64,000 bases of DNA. It comes from Hyphomicrobiales bacterium (GTDB lineage Bacteria > Pseudomonadota > Alphaproteobacteria > Rhodospirillales > JACKKN01). Each line of letters opens with the position of its first letter. Within the stretch, counting starts at the first letter, position 1. Positions 8,505 to 17,829 of this stretch are shown here, piece by piece. The position numbers were made by a program, and so were the translations under genes. Location: positions 62,001 through 126,000 of the forward strand of contig JACKKN010000003.1 of the NCBI GenBank assembly GCA_024236415.1, written 5' to 3'. The notes beneath the pieces are model-generated. The model ran no database searches and was not told where the DNA came from. It saw only the letters and a list, made by a program, of their open reading frames with translations.

Positions 8505-8567
8505 TTGAAAGCGTACAGTGGACGCCTTAAATCCTTGGAAACATTGGCACTACTTTGCCAATTGGCA
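8505..8567 (+). promoter_or_regulatory. Putative nrdJ promoter and palindromic operator
   Basis: TTGAAA (8505-8510) and TAAATC (8528-8533) are separated by 17 bp, a plausible housekeeping promoter. Just downstream lie overlapping inverted repeats: TTGGCA-CTACTT-TGCCAA (8544-8561), and the perfect palindrome TGCCAATTGGCA (8556-8567). They would fall in the first transcribed bases, a typical repressor position. They do not resemble an NrdR box. No regulator is identified. Confidence 0.45.
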
Positions 8568-8600
8568 TGGCCCGCCGGCGGCGCGGACTCGGGGTGACGG

Positions 8601-10994
8601 ATGGATCAGATCGCGGCCATTTCCCAGCAGATCTGGGACATGAAATACCGCCTCAAGGGCGCCGACGGCGCGCCCCTGGACAAGACCATCGCCGACACCT
8701 GGCGCCGGGTGGCGGCGGCCATGGCCCGCAACGAGGCCGACCCGGCCCTGTGGGAGCCCCGGTTCCTGGCGGCGCTGGAGGATTTCCGCTTCCTGCCGGC
8801 CGGGCGCATCCTGTCGGGCGCCGGGTCCAAGCGCAACGTGACGCTGTTCAACTGCTTCGTCATGGGCGACGTGCCCGACGACATGGCTGGCATCTTCGAC
8901 GCCCTCAAGGAGGCCGCCCTGACCATGCAGCAGGGCGGCGGCATCGGCTACGACTTCTCCACCCTGCGGCCCAAGGGCGCGCCGGTGCGCGGGGTGGGGG
9001 CCGACGCCTCGGGCCCGCTCACCTTCATGGACGTGTGGGACGCCATGTGCCGCACCATCATGAGCGCCGGCTCGCGCCGCGGCGCCATGATGGGGGTCAT
9101 GCGCTGCGACCACCCGGACATCGAGGCCTTCATCGAGGCCAAGCAGGAGCCCGGGCGCCTGCGCATGTTCAACCTCTCCGTCCTGGTCACCGACGCCTTC
9201 ATGCAGGCGGTCAAGGAGGACGCGGCCTGGCAGCTTCAGTTCGACGGCACGGTGTACCGCAGCCTGCCGGCGCGCGAGCTGTGGGATCGGATCATGCGCG
9301 CCACCTACGCCTACGCCGAGCCGGGCGTGATCTTCATCGACCGCATCAACCGCATGAACAATTTGGCGTATTGCGAAGAAATTCATGCAACTAATCCGTG
9401 CGGCGAGCAGCCCCTGCCCCCCTACGGCGCCTGCCTGCTCGGCTCGGTGAACCTGGCGCGGCTGGTGGTGGACCCGTTCACGGCCAAGGCGCGGCTGGAC
9501 GAGGCGGCGCTCGGTGACCTGGTGCGCGTGGCGGTGCGCATGATGGACAACGTCATCGACATCTCCAACTTCCCGCTCGAGGAGCAGCGGCGCGAGGCCC
9601 AGGCCAAGCGGCGCATCGGCCTCGGCATCACCGGCCTGGCCGACGCCCTGATCCTGTGCGGCGCGCGCTATGGCGGCGCCAAGGCGGTGGCCCTGACCGA
9701 GACCTGGATGGCGGTGCTGGAGCGTGCCGCCTACCTGGCCTCGACCGAACTGGCCCGGGCCAAGGGCGCCTTTCCCCTGTTCGACCGCGACGCCTATCTG
9801 GCGTCGGGAACGGTAGCCACCTTGCCCGAGGACGTGCGCGCGGCCATCGCCGAGCACGGCATCCGCAACGCCCTGCTGACCTCGGTGGCGCCCACGGGCA
9901 CCATCTCGCTGTTCGCCGACAACGTGTCGTCGGGGCTGGAGCCGGTGTTCAGCTTCAAGTACACCCGCCACGTGCTGATGCCCGACGGCAGCCGCCGCGA
10001 GGAGGAGGTCAGCGATTACGCCTACCGCCTGTTCCGCCAGACCTTCGGCGAGCGGGCGGGCCTGCCCGACTACTTCGTCGATGCACAAAACATGACCCCG
10101 CGCGACCACCTGGTCATGCAGGCGGCGGTGCAGAAGTACGTCGACAGCTCCATCTCCAAGACCATCAACTGCCCCGAGGACATCTCCTTCGAGGACTTCA
10201 AGGACGTCTACATGCAGGCCTACGACCTGGGCTGCAAGGGCTGCACCACCTACCGCCCCAACGACGTCACCGGCGCCGTGCTGGAGGTGAAGGGCAGGAA
10301 GAAGGAGGCCGCCGACCCGGCCCAGCCCGAGCTGCCCCTGGGCAAGCCCAAGGCCAGGCCGCGCGCCGCCGCCGCGGGCGACGGCAACCAGGGCGCGGTG
10401 GTGCACCAGATGTTCAAGCCGCTCGACCGGCCCGAGGCCCTGCCCGGCGCCACCTACAAGGTGCGCTGGCCGGAAAGCGAGCACGCCATCTACATCACGC
10501 TCAACGACATCATCGACGACAACGGCCGGCGCCGGCCGTTCGAGGTGTTCATCAACTCCAAGGACACCGAGCACTACGCCTGGACGGTGGCCCTGACCCG
10601 CATGATCTCGGCCGTGTTCCGCCGCGGCGGCGATGTCACCTTCGTGGTCGAGGAGCTGAAGGCCGTGTTCGACCCGCGTGGCGGGCACTGGATGGGCGGG
10701 CGCTACGTGCCGTCCCTGCTGGCCGCCATCGGCGAGGTCATCGAGCGGCACATGCAGGCCATCGGCTTCATCAAGGGCCCCGGCGACCTGGCCCAGCACG
10801 ACCCCCAGGCCCAGGTGGCGGTCCTGGCCGGCGGCGAGGCGCGGCCGGTGGCGGAAGAGGGCGACGGCGACAGCGGCGGTGGCCGGGGCGCCCGCGCCGG
10901 CTTCCGCTTCTGCCCCAAGTGCAGCCAGCCGGGCCTGATCAAGCAGGAGGGGTGCGACACCTGCACCTCCTGCGGCTATTCCAAGTGCGGCTGA
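8601..10994 (+). CDS. nrdJ: Adenosylcobalamin-dependent (class II) ribonucleotide reductase
   Basis: The 797-residue enzyme reduces ribonucleotides to deoxyribonucleotides using B12 rather than oxygen or a glycyl radical. The catalytic loop NPCGEQPLPPYGACLLGSVN is around residue 258. The motif GCKGCTTYRPN closes the barrel region near residue 540. A C-terminal extension holds a zinc-ribbon-like CPKC...CDTCTSCGYSKCG that may serve redox transfer. A TIGR02504-type single-chain architecture is evident. No class I nrdAB is in the window. The gene stands alone, with its own promoter region. Confidence 0.95.
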   Translation: MDQIAAISQQIWDMKYRLKGADGAPLDKTIADTWRRVAAAMARNEADPALWEPRFLAALEDFRFLPAGRILSGAGSKRNVTLFNCFVMGDVPDDMAGIFDALKEAALTMQQGGGIGYDFSTLRPKGAPVRGVGADASGPLTFMDVWDAMCRTIMSAGSRRGAMMGVMRCDHPDIEAFIEAKQEPGRLRMFNLSVLVTDAFMQAVKEDAAWQLQFDGTVYRSLPARELWDRIMRATYAYAEPGVIFIDRINRMNNLAYCEEIHATNPCGEQPLPPYGACLLGSVNLARLVVDPFTAKARLDEAALGDLVRVAVRMMDNVIDISNFPLEEQRREAQAKRRIGLGITGLADALILCGARYGGAKAVALTETWMAVLERAAYLASTELARAKGAFPLFDRDAYLASGTVATLPEDVRAAIAEHGIRNALLTSVAPTGTISLFADNVSSGLEPVFSFKYTRHVLMPDGSRREEEVSDYAYRLFRQTFGERAGLPDYFVDAQNMTPRDHLVMQAAVQKYVDSSISKTINCPEDISFEDFKDVYMQAYDLGCKGCTTYRPNDVTGAVLEVKGRKKEAADPAQPELPLGKPKARPRAAAAGDGNQGAVVHQMFKPLDRPEALPGATYKVRWPESEHAIYITLNDIIDDNGRRRPFEVFINSKDTEHYAWTVALTRMISAVFRRGGDVTFVVEELKAVFDPRGGHWMGGRYVPSLLAAIGEVIERHMQAIGFIKGPGDLAQHDPQAQVAVLAGGEARPVAEEGDGDSGGGRGARAGFRFCPKCSQPGLIKQEGCDTCTSCGYSKCG

Positions 10995-11001
10995 GCGGGC
11001 C

Positions 11002-11427
11002 ATGGAACCGCGCCTGACCATGGTCACCCTCGGCGTCGAGGACCTGGCCGCCAGCCGCGCCTTCTACCAGCGCCTGGGCTGGACGGCGTCGTCCGCCGGC
11101 AACGAACACGTGGCCTTCTTCCAGTTGGGGCCCCTGGTGCTGGGCCTCTATGGCGCGCGGGCCCTGGCCGAGGACGCCCAGGTGCCCTTCGACCCCGGGA
11201 CATTCGACCGGGTGACCCTGGCCTACAACGTGGGCAGCCCGGCCGAGGTCGACGCCGTGCTGGCCGAGGCCGAGGCCGCCGGGGCGCGCATCCTGAAACC
11301 GGGCCAGGAGGTGTTCTGGGGCGGGTATTCGGGCTATTTCGCCGACCCCGACGGCCACGCCTGGGAGGTGGCCTGGAACCCGATCATGCCCCTGGACGTT
11401 GACGGTGTGATGCGGTTGCCCGAGTGA
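11002..11427 (+). CDS. VOC (glyoxalase/bleomycin-resistance fold) family protein
   Basis: It has 141 residues, with MVTLGVEDLAASRAFYQRLG at the start and FADPDGHAWEVAWNP near the end, both hallmarks of the vicinal oxygen chelate fold. The metal-ligand Glu of the C-terminal motif (HAWEV) is present. Substrate is unknown. It begins seven bases after nrdJ and is followed 17 bases later by the RidA gene, so it is probably transcribed with them, though no functional link is evident. Confidence 0.85.
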   Translation: MEPRLTMVTLGVEDLAASRAFYQRLGWTASSAGNEHVAFFQLGPLVLGLYGARALAEDAQVPFDPGTFDRVTLAYNVGSPAEVDAVLAEAEAAGARILKPGQEVFWGGYSGYFADPDGHAWEVAWNPIMPLDVDGVMRLPE

Positions 11428-11443
11428 CGGCGCAGGAGGCGGC

Positions 11444-11932
11444 ATGGCGACCATCGAAAGCAAACTCGAAACCCTGGGGCTGACGCTGCCGCCGCCTGTG
11501 CGCCTGCCGCCGGGGCTGGTGCTGCCCTTCGCCTGGGTGCGGGTGAAGGGGGACCGGGCCTACGCCTCGGGCCACGTGGCCCTGGCGCCGGACGGCGCCA
11601 TCGCCGAACCGCGCGGCAAGGTGGGGGCCGAGCTGACCCAGGAGCAGGGGTACCACGCGGCGCGCCTGACGGCCCTGGCCATGCTCGCCAGCCTGCAGCG
11701 CGAGCTGGGCGACCTGGACCGCATCCGCGCCTGGCTCAGGGTGTTCGGCATGGTCAACACGGCGCCGGGGTTCGACCGCTATCCCCTGGTCATCAACGGC
11801 TTCTCGGACCTGATCCTCGAGCTCTACGGGCCCGAGCGCGGCGGCCACGCCCGCTCCGCCGTGGGTCTGGCCGGCCTGCCCTTCGGCGCCCCGGTGGAGA
11901 TCGAGGCCGAGGTGCTGATCGACCCGGCCTGA
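11444..11932 (+). CDS. RidA/YjgF/YER057c family protein
   Basis: A 162-residue member of the RidA family, which in canonical members hydrolyses reactive enamine/imine intermediates from PLP enzymes. Visible landmarks are the YASGHVAL segment, the central helix HAARLTALAMLASLQ and the C-terminal GLAGLPFGAPVEIEAEVL. It is longer than canonical RidA (about 130) and resembles the subgroup where the catalytic Arg is replaced: the usual R-x-C/V-x-E end reads HARSAVGLAGLPFGAPVEIE, retaining Arg and Glu. Activity is therefore plausible but not certain. Confidence 0.85.
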   Translation: MATIESKLETLGLTLPPPVRLPPGLVLPFAWVRVKGDRAYASGHVALAPDGAIAEPRGKVGAELTQEQGYHAARLTALAMLASLQRELGDLDRIRAWLRVFGMVNTAPGFDRYPLVINGFSDLILELYGPERGGHARSAVGLAGLPFGAPVEIEAEVLIDPA

Positions 11933-11950
11933 GTCCCCGTCCGCCGGTCC

Positions 11951-12100
11951 CGTCGTTCCCGCGCAGGCGGGAACCCATTCCGTCGCCATGGCGGCCAAGG
12001 ACAACGGTGTGGATTGGCCGTAAAACCTGGCCCCTATGTGCCCATGCCGGTTGACCGAAAACGAAGGCGGAATGGATTCCCGCCTGCGCGGGAATGACGC
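11951..12100. repeat. REP/BIME-like repeat, copy B
   Basis: This is the inverted counterpart of 1331-1476. It starts TTCCCGCGCAGGCGGGAA, continues CCATTCCGTCGCCATGG, and ends with GGCGGAATGG and TTCCCGCCTGCGCGGGAA. The inner ~80 bp are partly conserved (TTGACCGAAAACGA). Like copy A it lies between convergent genes (RidA and the SGNH hydrolase). Confidence 0.87.
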
Positions 12101-12177
12101 TGGTATTGGCGGATGCTCGGCATCTTGGCCGGCCGGATGGGTGTGCATCCCCCAGCGCGCGGGCAGGGTCGACGCCG

Positions 12178-12816
12178 TCAGTCCAGCCAGGCGCGCCAGG
12201 CGGGCCAGGTTTCGACCCGGTCGGCGATCAGGGTGTAGCCGTCGCCGCTGGGGTGCACGCCGTCGTCGCCGGCGAAGAAGCCGGGCCAGCGGGAGTCCAC
12301 GGACAGGGGCGTGTAGAGGTCCAGGTAGGGCACCCCCAGCTCGCCGGCCAGGACGGCGTAGGCGGCGCTGACCGCGGCCACCCGGGCGTTGCGGAAGTCG
12401 TAGCTGACCGTGGGCGAGGGGGTCAGGGGCTGGCGGGTGTCGTCCACCGGCGCCGGGCCGACCCACAGCACCGGCTTCCAGGCCAGGGCCTCGGTCAGCA
12501 TGGCCCGCGCCGTGGCCACCGAGCCCGCGACCGTGGCGCGCGGGCCCTGGCCCTCCTGGATGGCCGAATCGTTGGCGCCGAAGGCGAACACCAGGGCGCC
12601 GTTGTAGGTGTCCGGCAGGCGCGCCGCGCATTCGGCCCGCCAGCGCGCGGCGATCAGGGCCGCGGTGTCGGCGCGGATGCCCAGGTTGTAGCAGGTCAGG
12701 TCGTGGCCCCGCGCCACCTCGCGCGCGCACAGGCGCCCGGGCCAGCCCAGGAAGGCGGTGTCGTTGGTGCCGTTGGTGATGGAATCGCCGACGAAGCAGA
12801 CGCGCAGGGCGGTCAC
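12178..12816 (-). CDS. SGNH/GDSL-type hydrolase
   Basis: The 212-residue enzyme starts with FVGDSITNG, carrying the nucleophilic Ser of block I. Block III is FAFGANDSA, and the catalytic Asp-x-x-His appears as GDDGVHPSGDGY near residue 190. It is an esterase or lipase of undefined substrate, predicted cytoplasmic because no signal peptide is seen. The start overlaps the end of the CCA-adding enzyme gene by four bases, so they are co-translated. Confidence 0.87.
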   Translation of the reverse strand: MTALRVCFVGDSITNGTNDTAFLGWPGRLCAREVARGHDLTCYNLGIRADTAALIAARWRAECAARLPDTYNGALVFAFGANDSAIQEGQGPRATVAGSVATARAMLTEALAWKPVLWVGPAPVDDTRQPLTPSPTVSYDFRNARVAAVSAAYAVLAGELGVPYLDLYTPLSVDSRWPGFFAGDDGVHPSGDGYTLIADRVETWPAWRAWLD

Positions 12817-14120
12817 GGACGGGTCTCCTGTTCCGGTTCAGGGGGCGGCGCCGGGGCGCCGATCAGGTCCGCCAGGCGCGCCAGGCAGGCGGCGCGGTCG
12901 GGCGCGTAGTCTTCGTCCTCCCACCAGGCCTCGACCTGTTTCAAGACCTGGCCCATGCGCCGGTCGGGCGCCATGCCCAGCGCCAGGGCGTCGCGGCCGC
13001 GCAGGGGAAAGGCCACGTCGGTCCAGGCCGAGGCGGCCTCCAGCAGGGCGATCCAGGCCTGGTTGCGGCCCGCCGGCGGGCGCGCCGTCACCGCCAGCTC
13101 GCCGGCCCAGGCCAGCAGCGCCATGTCGGTCACCGCCGGGGCGCCGTGGCGGTGCAGGGCGCGGCGCAGGGCCGGCGCGCCCATGTCCGGGTCCAGGTCC
13201 GCCGGCGGCTGGGCCAACAGCACCAGGCGCCGCTTCTGCCGGGTGGCCATTTTCATGCGCGCGGCGATGTCCTCGGCCCCGGCGGCGTCGGTGCGCACCA
13301 GGGCGCCCAGGCGCCGCACCGGGTGGGGCGCCACGCTGTCCATCTTCACGGCCCGGGTGTCGAGCCAGCTCATGAGGCGCAGGCGGCCCACGTCGCCGGC
13401 CTCGGGCAGCACGTGGTCCAGCACCTGCTCGCCGCGCATCAGGCCCATGACGTCGGCCGGGTCGGGCGCCATCAGGGTGCGGAAGATCTCGACCCGCACC
13501 CGCTCGCCCGACAGCAGGGGCAGCTTGGCGGCCATGGCCCGGCAGGCGGCCAGGGCATCGGGGTCGGGCGGCGGCTGGCCGTAGGTGGCGTAGAAGCGGA
13601 AGAATCGCAGCAGGCGCAGCACGTCCTCCTCGATGCGGGCGCGGGCGTTGCCGACGAACCGCACCCGCCCCTGGCCCAGGTCGTCCAGGCCGCCGAAGAA
13701 GTCGTACACGTCGCCGTCCGCGGTGCAGGAGAAGGCGTTGATGGTGAAGTCGCGGCGCGCCGCGTCGGCCTCCCAGTCGTCGGTGAAGGCGACCCGGGCG
13801 CGGCGGCCGTCGGTCTCCACGTCCACGCGCAGGGTGGTGATCTCGAACGGCACCCCGTTGCACACGGCGGTGACGGTGCCGTGGTCGATGCCCGTGGGCA
13901 CGGTCTTGATGCCGGCGCGGTCCATCAGGGCGATCACCGTCTGCGGGGTCTGCGGGGTGGCGATGTCGATGTCGCGGATGGGCCGCTTCAGCAGGGCGTC
14001 GCGCACGCAGCCGCCGATGAACCGCGCCTCGCCGCCGTCGGCGGTCAGGGCGTCGAGCACGCGCCGGGTCGGCGGCGCGGTCATCCACGGCTGCGGCGAC
14101 AGTTTGCCGGTGGGCTGCAA
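12813..14120 (-). CDS. cca: CCA tRNA nucleotidyltransferase
   Basis: The enzyme adds or repairs the 3' CCA of tRNA. The nucleotidyltransferase head has FIGGCVRDALLKRPIRDIDI, with the GG and D-x-D metal motif, then VDVETDGRRARVAFTDDWE and the RRDFTINA motif. The start is a TTG at 14120 (GGGGAAG upstream). The preceding PQPWMTAP stretch is conserved in Rhodospirillales homologues, so I prefer it to the ATG at 14084. At 435 residues it fits the alphaproteobacterial form. Confidence 0.92.
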   Translation of the reverse strand: MQPTGKLSPQPWMTAPPTRRVLDALTADGGEARFIGGCVRDALLKRPIRDIDIATPQTPQTVIALMDRAGIKTVPTGIDHGTVTAVCNGVPFEITTLRVDVETDGRRARVAFTDDWEADAARRDFTINAFSCTADGDVYDFFGGLDDLGQGRVRFVGNARARIEEDVLRLLRFFRFYATYGQPPPDPDALAACRAMAAKLPLLSGERVRVEIFRTLMAPDPADVMGLMRGEQVLDHVLPEAGDVGRLRLMSWLDTRAVKMDSVAPHPVRRLGALVRTDAAGAEDIAARMKMATRQKRRLVLLAQPPADLDPDMGAPALRRALHRHGAPAVTDMALLAWAGELAVTARPPAGRNQAWIALLEAASAWTDVAFPLRGRDALALGMAPDRRMGQVLKQVEAWWEDEDYAPDRAACLARLADLIGAPAPPPEPEQETRP

Positions 14121-14188
14121 GGGCGGGCTTCCCCGTTGAAAAGGCGGGCAAAAGGCTGCCGCCCCGGGGTGCGGGTGTCAAGGAGGGT

Positions 14189-14452
14189 TTACTTGAACTC
14201 GCCGGGCACCACGCGGCCGTCCTCCATGTGCGGCGGCACATAGGCCTGGCCGGGCTCGTGGCGGTCCAGGATGGCCAGCGCCACCAGCGACGCCATCAGC
14301 AGGCCCAGCCCCGCCGCCGCCGCCCACACCCAGGGGCCGTCGAAGAAGGCCATGGGGTTCTCGGGGTTCTTCTTGCGCGCGTGGGACACCCACATGGCAT
14401 AGATCACGAACGGCAGGGCGAGGGGGACCAGGTAGGTCAACAGCTGGCGCAT
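14189..14452 (-). CDS. DUF6111-like small membrane protein
   Basis: The 87-residue protein has two membrane helices (about residues 4-22 and 40-62) and a short cytoplasmic tail ending RVVPGEFK. It lies between the Nudix gene (20 bp upstream) and cca, the usual place for DUF6111 proteins in this order. Function unknown. Identification rests on size, topology and position. Confidence 0.75.
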   Translation of the reverse strand: MRQLLTYLVPLALPFVIYAMWVSHARKKNPENPMAFFDGPWVWAAAAGLGLLMASLVALAILDRHEPGQAYVPPHMEDGRVVPGEFK

Positions 14453-14472
14453 GGCGGGGTCCGTGTTCTCCC

Positions 14473-15147
14473 TCAGGCGCCGCGCAGGAACTCGTACAGG
14501 TTCATGAGCATGCCCGCGGTGGCGCCCCAGATGTAGAACCCGTCGTAGGGCATGGCGTGGAAATAGCGCCGCTTGCCCTGGTAGATGCGGCTGTCGCGGC
14601 GGTGGTTGCGCGGGTCCAGCAGGAAGTCCAGCGGCACCTCGAACGCCTCGGCCACCTCGAACGGGTCCAGGTTCAGGTCGAACGGCGGCTCGACGAAGCC
14701 CACCACCGGCACCACCCGGAACCCGGTGCGGGTCAGGTAGTCGTCCAGGCGGCCGACGATTCGCACCCGCTCGCGCATCAGGCCGATCTCCTCCTCGGCC
14801 TCGCGCAGGGCGGCGTCCTCGGGCGAGGTGTCGACCCGGTCGATGTGGCCGCCGGGGAAGCTGACCTGCCCCGGGTGGTGTTCCAGGTGGTCGGTGCGCT
14901 GGGTCAGCAGCACGGTCAGCCCCTCGGGCCGGTCCACCAGGGGCACCAGCACCGCCGCCGGGACCAGGGGCTGGCCAGCCTCGGGCATGAAGTCGGGGTT
15001 CAGCTGGTGGTCGCCGCGGTGGTCGCCCATGTCCGCGTCCGCCGGGCGGCCGAACGACAGGTCCATCTCGTCGGGCCCCGGCGGGCTGCGGCGCAGGCCG
15101 TGCTCGTGCACGGCGGCGAACCGGGCCTCGACCCGGGCACGGTCCAT
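14473..15147 (-). CDS. Nudix hydrolase, probable CoA pyrophosphatase
   Basis: The Nudix box GGHIDRVDTSPEDAALREAE followed by EEIGL is complete, with G, REx2EE and the trailing Gly-Leu. It is preceded by LLTQRTDHLEHHPGQVSFPG, which matches the CoA-pyrophosphatase (NudL-like) signature. It probably removes damaged or excess CoA or acyl-CoA. The start is the ATG at 15147; a GTG at 15162 that overlaps the DUF1285 stop is the alternative. Same transcript as DUF1285 and DUF6111. Confidence 0.87.
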   Translation of the reverse strand: MDRARVEARFAAVHEHGLRRSPPGPDEMDLSFGRPADADMGDHRGDHQLNPDFMPEAGQPLVPAAVLVPLVDRPEGLTVLLTQRTDHLEHHPGQVSFPGGHIDRVDTSPEDAALREAEEEIGLMRERVRIVGRLDDYLTRTGFRVVPVVGFVEPPFDLNLDPFEVAEAFEVPLDFLLDPRNHRRDSRIYQGKRRYFHAMPYDGFYIWGATAGMLMNLYEFLRGA

Positions 15148-15158
15148 GGTCGCCCCGG

Positions 15159-15818
15159 TCACGGGGCGTCGTCCAGCTTTCCCATGGGATAGAAAGTCCG
15201 ATTGCTCCATAGGCCGAAAATATCTTCCCCCTCGACCGTTTCTTCAAGCCCCAAGGCGACCATGTCGTAGAACACGGCGCGGCTGACCCGGGCCTCCAGG
15301 CCCGGCCGCACGGTGACGTAGGGGGCGGGCTCGCCGGTGGCGGGGTTGGTCTCGACCCGCAGCGGGTTGTCCGGGCCCAGGGTGACGATCTCGTCGGTGT
15401 TGGTGCGGAAGCTGACCACCTGGTCGCGGCCGCCGCCGTCGGTGAACATCTCGACGGCCATGAACGGCACGTCCTCGACCGTGATGCGGCCGCGCTCGGC
15501 CGGGGTTTCCAGCCAGTATTCGCCATCGGCGTCGCGGGTCAGGACCGAGGCGAACAGGCACACCAGTTCCTTGCGGTCGATGGGGCTGCCGCGGTAGTGC
15601 CAGCGGCCCTGGCGGTCGATGTGGATGGCCACGTCGCCGACCTGGCGCGCGCCCCGCGGCCGGCCGTCGCCGTTGGCGCAGGGCGCGTCGGCCCGGCCCG
15701 CGCCATCGACCGCGCCGTCGCCCCTTTGGCCCCCCGTGCCGGCCCCCCGCAGGGGGCGGACGCGCGGTCCAAAACGGGGCTGGACTTCATCGGCCTTCCG
15801 TGCGTTCCTATCTTCCAT
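15159..15818 (-). CDS. DUF1285 domain-containing protein
   Basis: The core WHYRGSPIDRKELVCLFASV is the DUF1285 opening signature; the rest is a compact beta-rich domain ending FGLWSNRTFYPMG. Function unknown. The N-terminal ~45 residues are low-complexity Gly/Arg/Ala and the start is uncertain (ATG at 15818 or 15836). The conserved ADAPCANGDGRPRGARQVGD lead-in suggests the frame is real there. It is divergent from moxR, 78 bp apart, an arrangement seen in related genomes. Confidence 0.85.
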   Translation of the reverse strand: MEDRNARKADEVQPRFGPRVRPLRGAGTGGQRGDGAVDGAGRADAPCANGDGRPRGARQVGDVAIHIDRQGRWHYRGSPIDRKELVCLFASVLTRDADGEYWLETPAERGRITVEDVPFMAVEMFTDGGGRDQVVSFRTNTDEIVTLGPDNPLRVETNPATGEPAPYVTVRPGLEARVSRAVFYDMVALGLEETVEGEDIFGLWSNRTFYPMGKLDDAP

Positions 15819-15895
15819 ACAGCTCCTGCCGGCCATCCCGCTGGCCGCCCACGGCCCGCGGGCTCCCGTGCCGGGACCAGACGCGGAGACGGACC

Positions 15896-16903
<1,008 letters not shown>

Positions 16904-16923
16904 CCACGGAGGGCCTCGGCACC

Positions 16924-17829
16924 ATGGCGGCGAGCCGCAGCGAAGACCGGGACCGGGCCGGCCTCCGCCACCAGGCGGAGGCCCTGGCCTCGACCCTGCC
17001 GGCCCTGCTGGTGGCCGCCGACCGGGTCGCCTCGACCGTGTCCCAGGGCGTGCACGGCCGCCGCCGCGTCGGCCAGGGCGAGACCTTCTGGCAGTTCCGC
17101 CGCTACCAGGCCGGCGATTCGGTGCAGGACATCGACTGGCGCCAGTCGGCCAAGTCGCAGCCCGTGTACGTGCGCGAGACCGAGTGGGAGGCGGCGCAGA
17201 GCGTGTGGCTGTGGCGCGACGGCTCGCCCAGCATGGACTTCCGCTCCGCCGCCGGCCTGCCGTTGAAGCGCGGCCGCGCCGACCTGCTGTTGCTGGCGCT
17301 GGCCTCGCTGCTGGTGCGCGGCGGCGAGCGGGTGGCCCTGCTGGGCCAGGACCGCACCCCGCGCGCCGGCCGCGCGGCCCTGAACCACCTGGCCGCCAGC
17401 CTGGAGGCGGCCAGCTCCCCCACCGCCAGCCTGCCGCCCCGGGTGGCCCTGCCGCGGTTCGCCCGGGTGGTCCTGTTCGGCGACTTCCTGTCGACCCTGG
17501 ACGAGATCGGCGACGCCGTGCGCACCCTGACCGGCACCGGCCTGCGCGGCCACCTGGTCCAGGTCCTGGACCCGGCCGAGGAGAGCCTGCCCTATGACGG
17601 CCGCGCCGTGTTCGAGGGCGTCGAGGGCGACGGCGACCTGCTGCTGGGCCGGGTCGAGACCGTGCGCGAGGACTACCGCCGCCTGGTGGCTGAGCGCCAC
17701 GCCGCCCTCAGCGACCTGGCGCGGTCGGTGCAGTGGACCTTCACCACCCACCACACCGACCGCCCGCCCGAGGCGGTGCTGCTGTCCCTGTACCTGGCCC
17801 TGGCCGAAGGCGGCAAGTTGACGCGCTGA
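16924..17829 (+). CDS. DUF58 domain-containing protein
   Basis: The 301-residue protein carries the DUF58 core: GRRRVGQGETFWQFRRYQ, then GDSVQDIDWRQSAK and YVRETEWE. A VWA-like metal site may be formed by WRDGSPSMDF, a variant of the D-x-S-x-S motif. It usually binds the MoxR ATPase. It starts 20 bp after moxR; its stop (TGATG) overlaps the next start, so translation is coupled. Confidence 0.9.
   Translation: MAASRSEDRDRAGLRHQAEALASTLPALLVAADRVASTVSQGVHGRRRVGQGETFWQFRRYQAGDSVQDIDWRQSAKSQPVYVRETEWEAAQSVWLWRDGSPSMDFRSAAGLPLKRGRADLLLLALASLLVRGGERVALLGQDRTPRAGRAALNHLAASLEAASSPTASLPPRVALPRFARVVLFGDFLSTLDEIGDAVRTLTGTGLRGHLVQVLDPAEESLPYDGRAVFEGVEGDGDLLLGRVETVREDYRRLVAERHAALSDLARSVQWTFTTHHTDRPPEAVLLSLYLALAEGGKLTR

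Noticed and set aside
8545..8558. Possible sigma-54 promoter (TGGCAC...TTTGC) before nrdJ
   Set aside because: The GG and GC elements are 9 bp apart; sigma-54 promoters need 10. The bases are better explained by the overlapping inverted repeats.
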